The position numbers were made by a program, and so were the translations under genes. Below, piece by piece: positions 11,640 to 22,000 of a stretch of 64,000 bases of DNA (position 1 is the stretch's first letter; every line of letters starts with the position of its first letter). Source of the stretch: Rattus norvegicus. Lineage: Eukaryota; Chordata; Mammalia; Rodentia; Muridae. The notes under the pieces were generated by a model. The model saw only the letters and a program-made list of their open reading frames with translations, searched no databases and was not told the DNA's origin. Location of the stretch: NCBI RefSeq assembly GCF_036323735.1, contig NC_086029.1:53795357-53859356 (forward strand), written 5' to 3'.

Positions 11640-13230
11640 GTCAGTAATAGAAAAAAGCTTAGAAGGTCACTTATAAATATGGATTAAATTTTTAGTTAAA
11701 GTATCATTAAATTCAAAATGTTTATTTTATTTAAAAGTATAATGCTATGTATTAATGAGTACTAACAGGTTAGTTTTACTGTAGGAATAAAATAAGAGTT
11801 TACTAAACATTTATAGTACATTGAAAAGGAAAACCTAAGTCAAGTTAACAGAAGATAAATTTTTTATTAGCATAACTGAATGTTAGCACAAAAGAACACA
11901 GGCTGATGTCCTACCAAGTGGCTAAATCAGACACAGTTGCATTAACAACACAATTTAATGTTGTTCTAGTAAATACAAAGCTAGAGTTATGCTTTCGTTT
12001 TGATCATTACTATATATATATCTCATTCAATATGTTTGTATTCTTGCATAAAAGAAAAATACATTTCTAATACAGTAAAATATTGAAGATGTGAGAACAG
12101 GGTCTTGTTCTTTTTTGTTATATAGTTAAACAGTTGTAGATTCTGTATCTGATGAGCAGAATTTTTTTATTTCCTACTGCATATGTAAACTTAAAGTTGT
12201 ATTTTAGATAATCTAAGTTGATTCTATTAATTAATTCTAATGTTTTCCTAGTTGAATCTCTACAAATCTCTCAGTAGAAAGTCCTGACTAGCAAGAGTGA
12301 AATGGTGGTTTCCTGTAGTTCAGTGTTAGCAGAAATGCTGCCCATATTCTACACAAACTATTGGGCTTATTCTGGGAAATAACTAGGTTATGATTTAGAA
12401 AGACATTTTCAATATACTGTATTGATTATTCTGGGTAGAATAAATTCTTCTTCTCCAGAGAACTTTAAAGGATGCATAAAGTAATGCTTAGATCTAATAA
12501 AAACAAACTGACACAAGAATAGAAATAGTGCCTTATGACACATGCCCTTTTATGATGATTCCTATTTGACAGAGATGCTACACCTTCTGATAGTGCACCC
12601 ACTCCACTCGTTTGGTGCAATGCTACCAAAGTCTTAGAGATGGAGTACACTCAGAGTCTATAGATCTCCAGAGTATTGACATTCTAATTAAATCCAAGAG
12701 GAAACTGAAAGCCAAACAGGATGCTGTCGTAATATGTCTAGTTATAATTCTATGGCTCTTGAGAAGGTATATAACTAAAAGAAGTAGAACTTCTTTTAAT
12801 ACTATAGTATTAACGTTAAGATAGGAAAAATCTCAAAGTATGTTTCAAAAATTATCACTTTTATTGTTTCAGAAAATTATTATGAGGACTAAAGAATGTG
12901 TAAAAACATACTGACAGTTTTAAAATACTATATAAATCATGTCCCTAAGAACACTGACATCTTCATTTCTGTAAGTCTGTAGAAAAAAAGCATTATTGTT
13001 AACTAGTCTAATTAACTAGTCTAACTAGAGTTAATTAGCTCTAGCTAATTTATACTTTAAAAAATTTATTTAAAAGTATTACGCTGTATTCTTAACAAGA
13101 ACTAACTGGTTATAAAGTGAGAGTCCACTAAGCATTTATAGTACATTCATTTTATTTTCTGTAACTGTAGAAAAAGGTATTAACATCTAGTGAATCTAGC
13201 TAATTTATAATTCAAAATTTAAATTACACA
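11640..13230 (+). repeat. Three diverged copies of a ~180-bp AT-rich unit
   Basis: Copy A is about 11640-11830, copy B about 12965-13150, and a partial copy C about 13150-13225. Shared landmarks: GTAGAAAAAA near the start, ATTTATTTAAAAGTAT in the middle, and CATTTATAGTACATT at the end. B and C are directly tandem. This could be an old local duplication or repeated insertion of one old transposon. Confidence 0.6.
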
Positions 13231-14505
13231 GGTGATATCTCTTAGAAATCTGATTAGATCCAAATACGTTAAGAGAAAGCAAACCAGCTGTAGGAACCCT
13301 GTCAGTGCTGGCTTCTCAGATTGGAGTATCCCAGAACTCTGCAAAGGATGAATGAGAGATCATTGCACGTTGCAGGATGAATGTGTTCACATAAGAGTAA
13401 ACGGAAGTCTTACCAAGGAATGCTACAGAAGCAGAGTCAACACCAAATACAAAACTGGAGTAGTCTAACCCAGAGCTTGCCTTCCACTGAGCCAGGATGT
13501 GTTGTCTGATTGTACAGAAATGCAGAGAGAGTGAATCAACACTGGAAGCCCTGTCTTTCGTTCAGTTTCAGGTTAAATTTTATGCTACATCAGGCTCTAA
13601 TAAGTGTTCTTTTAGTTATCATATAAAGTTCCCACCTTCAGGGATAAAGCTACATCTGATGTTTTACGAAGACAGAGGGTCCAGTGTAACAATAAGACTG
13701 CATTCCCAATAAAGCCTTTGCTACTAGCACCTGAGAAGAGGCAATTTGAACTCCAAACTCCTCCTATAGGAAGATATTGTAAATAAATGCTAAAACCTTT
13801 AGAGAACTATAAGTAAATGTGCTATTTAACAGTGTCCTAATGTACATATTGAATAACAATATAGCCATACTATTTTATTCTGAATTTTTTCCTCTTCACT
13901 AAGAGCAGACACCATGTGTATATTTTATTCTACGGACTGTTGCTCATAACACAGTATTAATATTCATTGCTACTGTGGTTTGCCCAAATTTGGTGCTTTT
14001 TTCTGTGTTCATTCAAGGAGATGCTGTAAAACTGCATCTAACCAACATGCACCACTCCATGACTGGCAGTGCCATGAGCTATGAACATCCTATACACTGA
14101 CCAGAGTTCAATGCCACTGCCACAAATTGAGATCAGTTCTTAGGTATAGGTTGGATAAATTCTATATCTAGAGCAGTTTACAAGCAATAATCTCAGATCT
14201 GCAGGAAAGCGTATCTTGAAGTTCTCTTGGGAAATTAGGAAAAGTATTTATTGAGTATAGCTAATGTATTTATTATAAAATTGTGAAAACAAACAGAGGG
14301 AGGACCTATATGTTTGAAACATGTAGTAATAGCTAAGTTTAAAACATAAGTTACAAGACAATTACCATAAGCAAAGTAGATAGAGGGGAAATGAGGGCAT
14401 GTGGTATAAGCAGATATTAAATCATGTAGGCAAGATGCAAAATTGAGAGGAAAAATGTCTACATGTTACTTCAAACCTCTGGAAATTACAAAAAGACAGT
14501 AAAAT
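13231..14505. other. Epha6 intron, no feature seen
   Basis: No recognised repeat or exon. Confidence 0.5.
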
Positions 14506-14509
14506 TAGG

Positions 14510-15556
14510 AATGTTCTGGGAGTCACAAAGTGACTTAAGAGCTCACTCCATAAGATGGAGCCCATACCCAACACTGCTTGGGTGACCACAAACCTGAAAC
14601 TAGATAACCAGAGTCCTAGGGGAAAAATTAGCAATAAAATGATAACTAATGACATTCTGCTACACTCATTCATTAGTGTCTTGCTCAGCCAACATCAGAG
14701 AAGCAGATGAGAACAAACACAGAGACCCACAGACAGACATTATGCAGAGACTGAGAGACTTTCAAACACTAACCCCTAAATGGGATGTCTCAATCAACCC
14801 TTCCCCCGTCAGGGACCAGGGAACCCAGTGGAAGAGAAAGGAGATAGAAAAGGAGGGAGAAGTGGGGAGGACACAAAGTGTGTGGTCTAAGCCACATGAT
14901 AAATGCATATGTGTATTCATGGAGACTGAGGCAGGCAACATGCACAAGGCCTGTACACATCTGCACCAGATTGGGTTCTAAAGCTAAAAGGAGCCATGAT
15001 CCCATGCCCCCATCCCTAACCCAGAAGCAAACTCCCATTCATAACTACTTGCAAATGAAAACTTAACTTCCTGCAAGGAAGTTTCATTGAGGAGAAAAGC
15101 TACTCTTAGGGGTAGGTGGCATGCCCAACAGTAGATGAATTTTGTGGGTTCCTTGTCTCACAAAGTCATGACAGGGCTTGTCTCTTCACCCTACAGGTCA
15201 TCTGCATATGTCTTGTAGCTTAGTGTTTTATAGGATTTCTGAGGGTAGAAGAAGAGCATGTTTGTGTCTGAATTCATTTCTTGGGCCTTCCCCCAGGCTC
15301 TGCTCCTGTTTGTTTGTTTGTTTGTTTGTTTGTTTTGTCCAATTCCACTGTGTTAGTTTTGGTTTATCTTCTCTTGTTTTGTTTTATTATATTATGCTTT
15401 ATTATTACATCTTAGAAGCATGATGCTTTCTAATGAGAGACAGAAAGGGTGTGGGTCCCAGTGGGAGAGATGTTGGGGAGGAACTGAGTGGAAGAGAAGG
15501 AGGGGAAGCTATGATCAGGATCTATCTCCCGAGAAAAATAATTCACAATAAAAGGG
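14510..15556 (+). repeat. LINE-1 (Lx-like) 3' end including long 3'UTR
   Basis: Collinear with 35100-35720: GCCCATACCCAACACTGCTT, TAATGACATTCTGCTACACT, GACAGACATTATGCAGAGA, CCTAAATGGGATGTCTCAAT. It continues to the (TTTG)n-containing GTTTTGTCCAATTCC segment and the terminal TCACAATAAAAGG. No intact ORF remains; short open frames within it are incidental. Confidence 0.85.
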
Positions 15557-15656
15557 AGAAAAGAGTAACAAATGACCATTACTTGAAAAAGAATGATCAG
15601 GAAATTTTTACTACAGAGAAAAGATGAGAAATTATAATTTTAAGAACAGTGAAATA

Positions 15657-15895
15657 AAGGTCTGGCCTCAGTGGCAGAGATTATGTCTAATCCCACTAAG
15701 TGACTTGAGGTGCCTGGGTGGGTTGGTACCCAGGAGGGGCTTCCCTCTTCTCAGGGGAGAAGGAGAAGGATGGGTTTGTGTTTGTGGAGACATGGGAGGG
15801 TGGGCTGTGAATCGGGATGTAACGTGAATAATAACATGAATAAGTAAGTTAACTAATAGGAAAAAGTTCTATAGCCTAAGAAAAAATAAACAAAT
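15657..15895 (+). repeat. LINE-1 3'-end fragment
   Basis: GGTCTGGCCTCAGTGGCAGA, GGGTGGGTTGGTACCCAGG and GAATCGGGATGTAACGTGAA, then an A-rich tail, match the terminal 3'UTR of a rodent L1 subfamily. It directly follows the element ending at about 15556. Confidence 0.75.
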
Positions 15896-15960
15896 AAAAC
15901 TCTCAGCAAAGTCAACATTCATGCCATAAAACTAACAATCCTGATTAACAATGATGCACT

Positions 15961-16108
15961 CTAGAAAAGCACCTGCTGCACCCTAGAAAAGCACCTGCTG
16001 CACCCTAGAAAAGCACCTGCTGCACCCTAGAAAAGCACCTGCTGCACTCTAGAAAAGCACCTGCTGCTCTCTAGGAAAGCACCTGCTGCACTCTAGAAAA
16101 GCACCTGC
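15961..16108 (+). repeat. 22-bp minisatellite, 6.7 copies
   Basis: Units start CTAGAAAAGCACCTGCTG at 15961, 15983, 16005, 16027, 16049, 16071 and 16093 with exact 22-bp spacing. The first three are nearly identical; later ones vary at 1-3 positions. Each unit contains CACCTG, an E-box. Confidence 0.97.
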
Positions 16109-16993
16109 AAATGATGCCTTCAAGCATATTTCCAGTCGCTCTTGCTGAGACAGGCAAGGGACCTAGCTCATGTGCTGGATGGTTTCTACCTCATGACAGC
16201 TGTTTACATTTGGAACATCTATGTCAGCAAAAGACCAGTTAGCCAATATTCTAAAACCACAGTAATGTACTATGCTTGAAGTAGATAAAAGCTGACTTCA
16301 TTTCCCAGGAGTTTAAAGCTACCAAGAGAAAATGTCATCTTCCAGGAGCTCTCCTCTGTGGTGAGCAAGTAAATGACAATATGTGAGAATGGGCAACTAC
16401 TGTGTAGCTGGTCAGGAGTTAACCACACTTCCTGCCTGACAATGTTTATATTAGAGATGTAACTACAAATACTACATGCATGTCAGACACAGAAAATCTA
16501 CCTACAGTAGGCATCCTTGACTCTGTAACTTACTAAATAGGAAATTACTATTGCACTGTGTATTTGTAAAGCAGTGAAGACAGTATATAATTGTTCGGCC
16601 GCATTTAAGAGTAAAATTTCCATTCGATACCATCTGAGTCAGAGAATAGGACTTGAGTATTTTTAACTGCTTTCCAATTCTTCCAATAGTCATCATTTCA
16701 TATGATAAGGCAGCATTGAAGGCACAGCATAACTTCTCTAGGGCAGCAAATTATAACAAAGATAGAATATTTTTTCCTGCACATGAGATTAAAAAAATGT
16801 TAATAAACTTAAATTTCTACTTGAAACAATAAGGTTAAAAGGTATATTTCTATTTTTCTATGCCATGTATTTTTATTACACATATCTTGACATAAGCTGA
16901 TGCCTGCTTTCAGTTCATAGTGGATGATTATATTCATCAATATTTTATAGACCTGGTTTCGTTTCCTTGACTCTTATACTGGATACATAGATT
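16109..16993. other. Epha6 intron, no feature seen
   Basis: No supported element between the minisatellite and the U2 retrocopy. Confidence 0.5.
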
Positions 16994-17008
16994 TCTATTT
17001 AATTTCTA

Positions 17009-17045
17009 TCACTTCTCGGCCTTTTGACTAAGATCAAGTGTAGTG
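17009..17045 (+). pseudogene. 3'-truncated U2 snRNA retropseudogene (first ~37 nt)
   Basis: The sequence TCACTTCTCGGCCTTTTGAC and the bases after it match the 5' end of U2 spliceosomal RNA from about nt 2 to 38, with three substitutions. The copy stops within the branchpoint-recognition region (GTAGTG for GTAGTA) and has no poly(A). A perfect 15-bp duplication, TCTATTTAATTTCTA, flanks it at 16994-17008 and 17046-17060. A TCT microhomology between U2 and target sits at the 3' junction. This is the form expected of short U2 retrocopies made by L1 reverse transcriptase with 3' truncation. It is too short to be functional. Confidence 0.93.
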
Positions 17046-17060
17046 TCTATTTAATTTCTA

Positions 17061-18935
17061 CTCTCAAAATTGCAAATTCATATATATTTTTCCCAAAGTT
17101 GCATTCTTTATCACTGATAATACTGCTATACTTTAGTCATTCTCATAATTCAAAATAGAGATGTAAGATTTGATTCCACCATTGATACACACACATACAC
17201 AGAGATATATACACATACATATACATATACATCACATACATATATCATATACATATACATATAGAGAGAGAGACTGAGGTAAATACATGTTATATGAAGT
17301 CCAGACACTATATATTATGTAAGGTTATGTAAAACAAAGCCATATGTTTAATGGTGAGTCTTCTGTTAAGAACTTCTTTTTCCAAAGCACCATAAGAGAA
17401 ATCATTGTCATAATTTTAAACCTTAAGTCAGAACCCTCAAGTACAGGGAACTTGACACATTCTTTTGTATCTGTAGCAATGTGGATTTTTATAATCTTTT
17501 CTTAGTCTAGAAAGTCTCTTAAAAAATAGTAGTTTCCAGGCCAACCCGAAATGAGATCCTGACAATACAGACAGGATTAAGCATCAAATGAGTCATTTGA
17601 TTAGAGACCCTGAAAAGCTTCATCCTTCCCTCAACAGGATTTTTACATTTAGACTTAAAAGAATTCGCTTCAGAACCTGTTGACCTAGGTTGATCTTTGC
17701 ATTGAGAAAAATTCTTTGTAAAAAATATAGATTCACACTTTTTTTCTAATATTCTTGGGTATTTAATTTATAGATTTTTTTTCAATTTTGGGGTAGTTAC
17801 ATATACATGAGATAACCTAATCTGAGCCCCAAATTCATTTAAGCTTCCTATATGTACAACTGAAGATAATTTTACGCAGTAGTTTCAGTGGGCCAGCATC
17901 CTGACTACAACATACCATATGAGTATGATGTGAATCTGCCCACAGAAGCCATCATGTCAGGACCTGAACAGTTCAGAATGCAAGTTTGTAGGGTAGTTTG
18001 CATTTTACAATCCATTTTGGATGTCTTATTAAACTATGAGTTCTTAAAGGAAAACTTTGTAACCCCACAACAATAAAAGTTTAGTTCACCCCCACCACCA
18101 TGGTCTTATGAACAGCCCCTTCCAGAGAGAGGTAAAAGGAACAATTCAGTTCTGATGGAATGAGCAAGAGCAGCTACATACAGGACGAGGATCTACAGGT
18201 CGCTCAGAGAGCTAAAGTAACCCCGAGTAATGTGGTGAAGTAGTTAAGCGTAAAACCAGGAAACACAACCACACATCCCTCCAGGCCAGTCTTCAATGGG
18301 TGCCATGAGTCTTCCCTGCCTTTCTTTTGTCATTGCTGTTTTAAGGGCACATCTTGAAGCCCATTTCAATCACTATGTATGTTGCACATGTCTAAAAGTG
18401 GAATCCAGCATCTCATGGGGAGAAAAGTCTCATGGTTTTATTTATTAAAGTTCACATATTAATGATAACTTCTGGGAGATCAAAGTTATAAATAGAATCA
18501 ATTAATTGCTACCGAATGATTTCAAACTATATTTTTTACCTCACCCATAGGTCAACCCACAGATACCCAGGGCATTTTGGGATACAATATCATTGGGTGG
18601 AAATATTGTTTAATAAATTCATGATTCCCAGAACTAATACTGATGTGTCTAATCCAGTGTGTCCATTTTGATGATGAAGCTGCTATTCTGTTGAGACATG
18701 TTCACAGCCCAGTTAGAGTCAAAGTCTAGTCTAAATCACCAACGTCCAAGTATAGTCAATATAGGTAACCATCCTATTGATAATTTCCCAAATCAGACAC
18801 AGCATATATATAATGCTGATTGACTAAGTGCTAAATTGTGGAAACCCATGCTTACACTAGTTTTCCTGGGGACCGTCTCTAGGAAAGGGTAGGGTCACAC
18901 TGCCTCATTTCCTTTCTCCTGTTTTCTGTCCCTAG
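17061..18935. other. Epha6 intron leading to the FN3 exon acceptor
   Basis: Contains an (ACATAT)n-like stretch at 17180-17275. Contains an unrecognised 62-aa open frame at 17888-18076 preceded by an AG acceptor-like site. The last 40 bases form the pyrimidine tract and CCTAG acceptor of the exon at 18936. Confidence 0.6.
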
Positions 18936-19098
18936 GAGCATGAACAGCTCACCTATTCCTCCACGAGGTCCAAGGCCCCAAGTGTCATCATCACAGGCCT
19001 CAAGCCAGCCACCACGTACATATTTCATATCCGAGTGAGGACTGCGACAGGATACAGTGGCTACAGTCAGAAGTTTGAATTTGAAACAGGAGACGAAA
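18936..19098 (+). CDS. Epha6: Epha6 coding exon: end of second FN3 domain
   Basis: This 163-nt exon of an EphA receptor tyrosine kinase encodes 54 codons plus one base. It opens in frame 0 with GAG (EHEQLTYSS...) and ends with FEFETGDE followed by the first base of a split Thr codon. The product carries the last strands of the second fibronectin type III repeat, including the TGYSGYSQKFEFET segment that closes this domain in Eph receptors, in the ectodomain next to the membrane. Splice sites are good: a pyrimidine-rich tract ends in CCTAG at 18931-18935, and the donor is GTAAGT at 19099. The following exon at 57059 restores the frame (A|CT, Thr). The residues match my recollection of EphA6 rather than EphA3, A4, A5 or A7, and the two downstream exons agree. 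The exon lies alone between an upstream intron of at least 18.9 kb and a 38-kb intron. The shadow reading frame on the opposite strand is not a gene. Confidence 0.95.
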
Positions 19099-22000
19099 GT
19101 AAGTTTCACTTGATGATGTACTGCTAAAATTAAAAAATGCCAATTTAGGACTATTCTAGTAGATATCAGAGTATAAAACCAGGTGACCCGATTTCTAACA
19201 GACCCTTCCAAATTGGGTACGCTTCATATGAATACCCACACTGTCATTCAACTTACTATTTTAATGTTAATCAATAAATACCTTCTGAAATGCCTCGCTC
19301 TCAAACAGTCATAATGTGTCACAAATATATCCTGTTATACAGAATTTATCAGTCATGCTATTACACAGCATCTTAATGAACGGTGTGAGTCTGATTGTTC
19401 ACCAACCCTGGCATCATACTACAATACTAATTAAAACTGGGGAGACATAAAGCCCTGAACAAATGATTTCAACACTCAGTGCAAAATATGGATGTTTGGC
19501 TTGTTGTCACAGTGGCCAGGAGACACATTCCACCAATGTGTACATTACAAGATTAAATATAGAGGCATGGGCTTTGTGATAAACTCACATTATTTCCCCC
19601 ATTCAGCATACTGAAAACCAAAAGCAGAGAAAGACTGATGCATAACAACCATATTAAGATCTATTAGTTATCAACCCAGATATAGGATTGAATACAAAGA
19701 TCCATTATTCTTTCATCTTTTTAAGGTACTAGAGAGGGACCAACATTGCCATCCATGTCTAGTCACTCAAGAATTGCCTGAAGTATCAAGCACTTCTTAT
19801 ACTGTTCTGTAATGTCTGCTGTTTCCACAAATAGTCCTACCTCCTCCTAGGAGCCTTTATGACCTCTCTGTTCAGAATTGGAGGCATTCATATCACCTTT
19901 GTCACGTGCAACCAGTCCGATATTTTTAATTCAAATTTACATTTTCTTCTAAGTCTCTGAATGGTAAACCACGAGTACATAAATGTCCGTAGCTCTTCAA
20001 TATACTCCTGTATCATTCGGAGCTTCACACAGAGCATGTGTTTTAGGTACTTTACACATTATTTTCGAGCACATATGCTTACCTGATGCATGACAAGTAG
20101 TTAGGGAAAGATGGTCAATAGAATGTTACAGGGACACATCTTTGAATAACTTTATATTGATTTCATTGTGCTGCTGTACTTGGTGATAGATAAAATGTAT
20201 TCTTAATAGCTTTAATGACTATCACAATATTAAATGTCTACATCCTAAGTATTCTTCTTTATTGATTAACTTGATCTTTCTCTTAAAATCTTTCTTCTTC
20301 TGCACCGAAGTTTATATTTGGTCATGTAACAGAATGTTACAGATTCTTAAGCCACTAAATATTGAAGACTTTGAATTAGGGCTGGCTTAACACCAGGCAT
20401 GTGCATAATTCTACACTAAACATTTTGTACAAATTATTTCCTTTAATTCGAACAGCACCATCCCTTTTTTAGAAACATAATTAGCAGCATCCATAATTGT
20501 ATAGTAGGCGGTGAAGGTAATAGATAAAAGCCCTGGAACTGGCTAACAATAGCAGAGGAAGACAGTGAATGCTGTGTTCCCAGTATGAAAGTGACCTTGA
20601 TTAGACCCTTAAAAAGACAAAGATTCTGAGAAGAATTCAAAAAACATTTGTCTAAACCTGGAGTTTGGGTATGTGAAACGGTTTCTACTCAATTTACAGC
20701 AAAAAGAAAGCTCATATAAAGGCACATTTTTCATTGTATTGGCTCAAAATTGCATTTCAAAGCATATTGTTTATGCCCAGAAGAGAACTGAGTGAACAAT
20801 GTCCTGGTAGAATGGGTGCAAGTTTGCCATAATTTAATAATATGATAATATGCACCCCAGTTGATAGCATCTGTCTCTGCCTCTTCATCTTCTCCTAGCT
20901 CATGTGTAAATTTTTATAGCTTTAGTTTCTCAAGTAGTATATGAACTATTATGATGTCAACTTTATTACTAAGTTCTCCCTTGTGTCTTCCATTTAATTA
21001 ACTAACTTTATAATCCACTCATAGAGAATGGGGGGGGGGGATTAGCCTCTCTCATTTAATGGCCTGTTTCAATTTTTTTTAAGCAATCAGAATAGTTTAC
21101 TATTCATTCTCTCTAGCTGTATCTATTTTACTATGTTCAGGCTATAGTTTAATAACAAAAAACAATAAAATAAAGAATGGATTAATTCTATTTCAAAATT
21201 ATAATGATGCTCTTAACAATTAATGAATATTGTCCTCTAAATGATAGTAATAGCCAAAGAATAGTCATAGTAATATCTCTTGTTCTTCAAGGTCAATGAC
21301 TTCACTTATATACTCATTCATTTATTCACTCCTGCATCATTAAAATATGCTAGTAGAAAGTATCTAACAGATATAAAGACTATTAATTACAGTTGGTAGA
21401 CTATAAAATAGCTTACTTGAACTAGCTTGGTAGCTTTCTTTCCTCCTTTTCAAGAACAACATTGTTACATACATATATGGAGAGATAATGATGATAGATT
21501 AATAATAGGTATTGATTGATAAGTAAGTATCTGTTTAGTTGCATACATAGTAACATTATTTTTTGGTAGTAAGCTAGCTCTGTATTATGCATATATCTAA
21601 TATTTTGTCACTATTGGCACTTATTGCTTACCAATTTTATACTGGACTGGTTATATACAGTGCTTGATCCCCTTATACTGCTGTTATGATAGAGTTAACA
21701 AAATTAGAAAAATAATAGTAAGAAAGAGGAAAATAGTAAATATCTTATGTGGATTCTTGAAATACATATAGAACCACGGTGCAGATGATAATTAGTTATT
21801 TTTCAAAATTAAAATAAAGTGATATAATGCCCCCAAAATACTAACAAGTGCAGTTCATTTTGATGAATGAACCTTCAGAGAATGTGAATTACCTCAAACT
21901 TGTCAATGTCCTTATAGTCAGAATTTTTAATAGATGAAAATTAAAATTAAAATCCATATCACTAATATTTTCCATATCCTTAACACTGCTTTAAAACATA

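Noticed and set aside
1..18900. Earlier Epha6 exon (second FN3 first half, ~125 bp)
   Set aside because: I looked for the expected coding pattern before 18936 and did not find it. It presumably lies upstream of the window.
18879..19211. 110-aa minus-strand frame
   Set aside because: Shadow of the Epha6 FN3 exon on the opposite strand.
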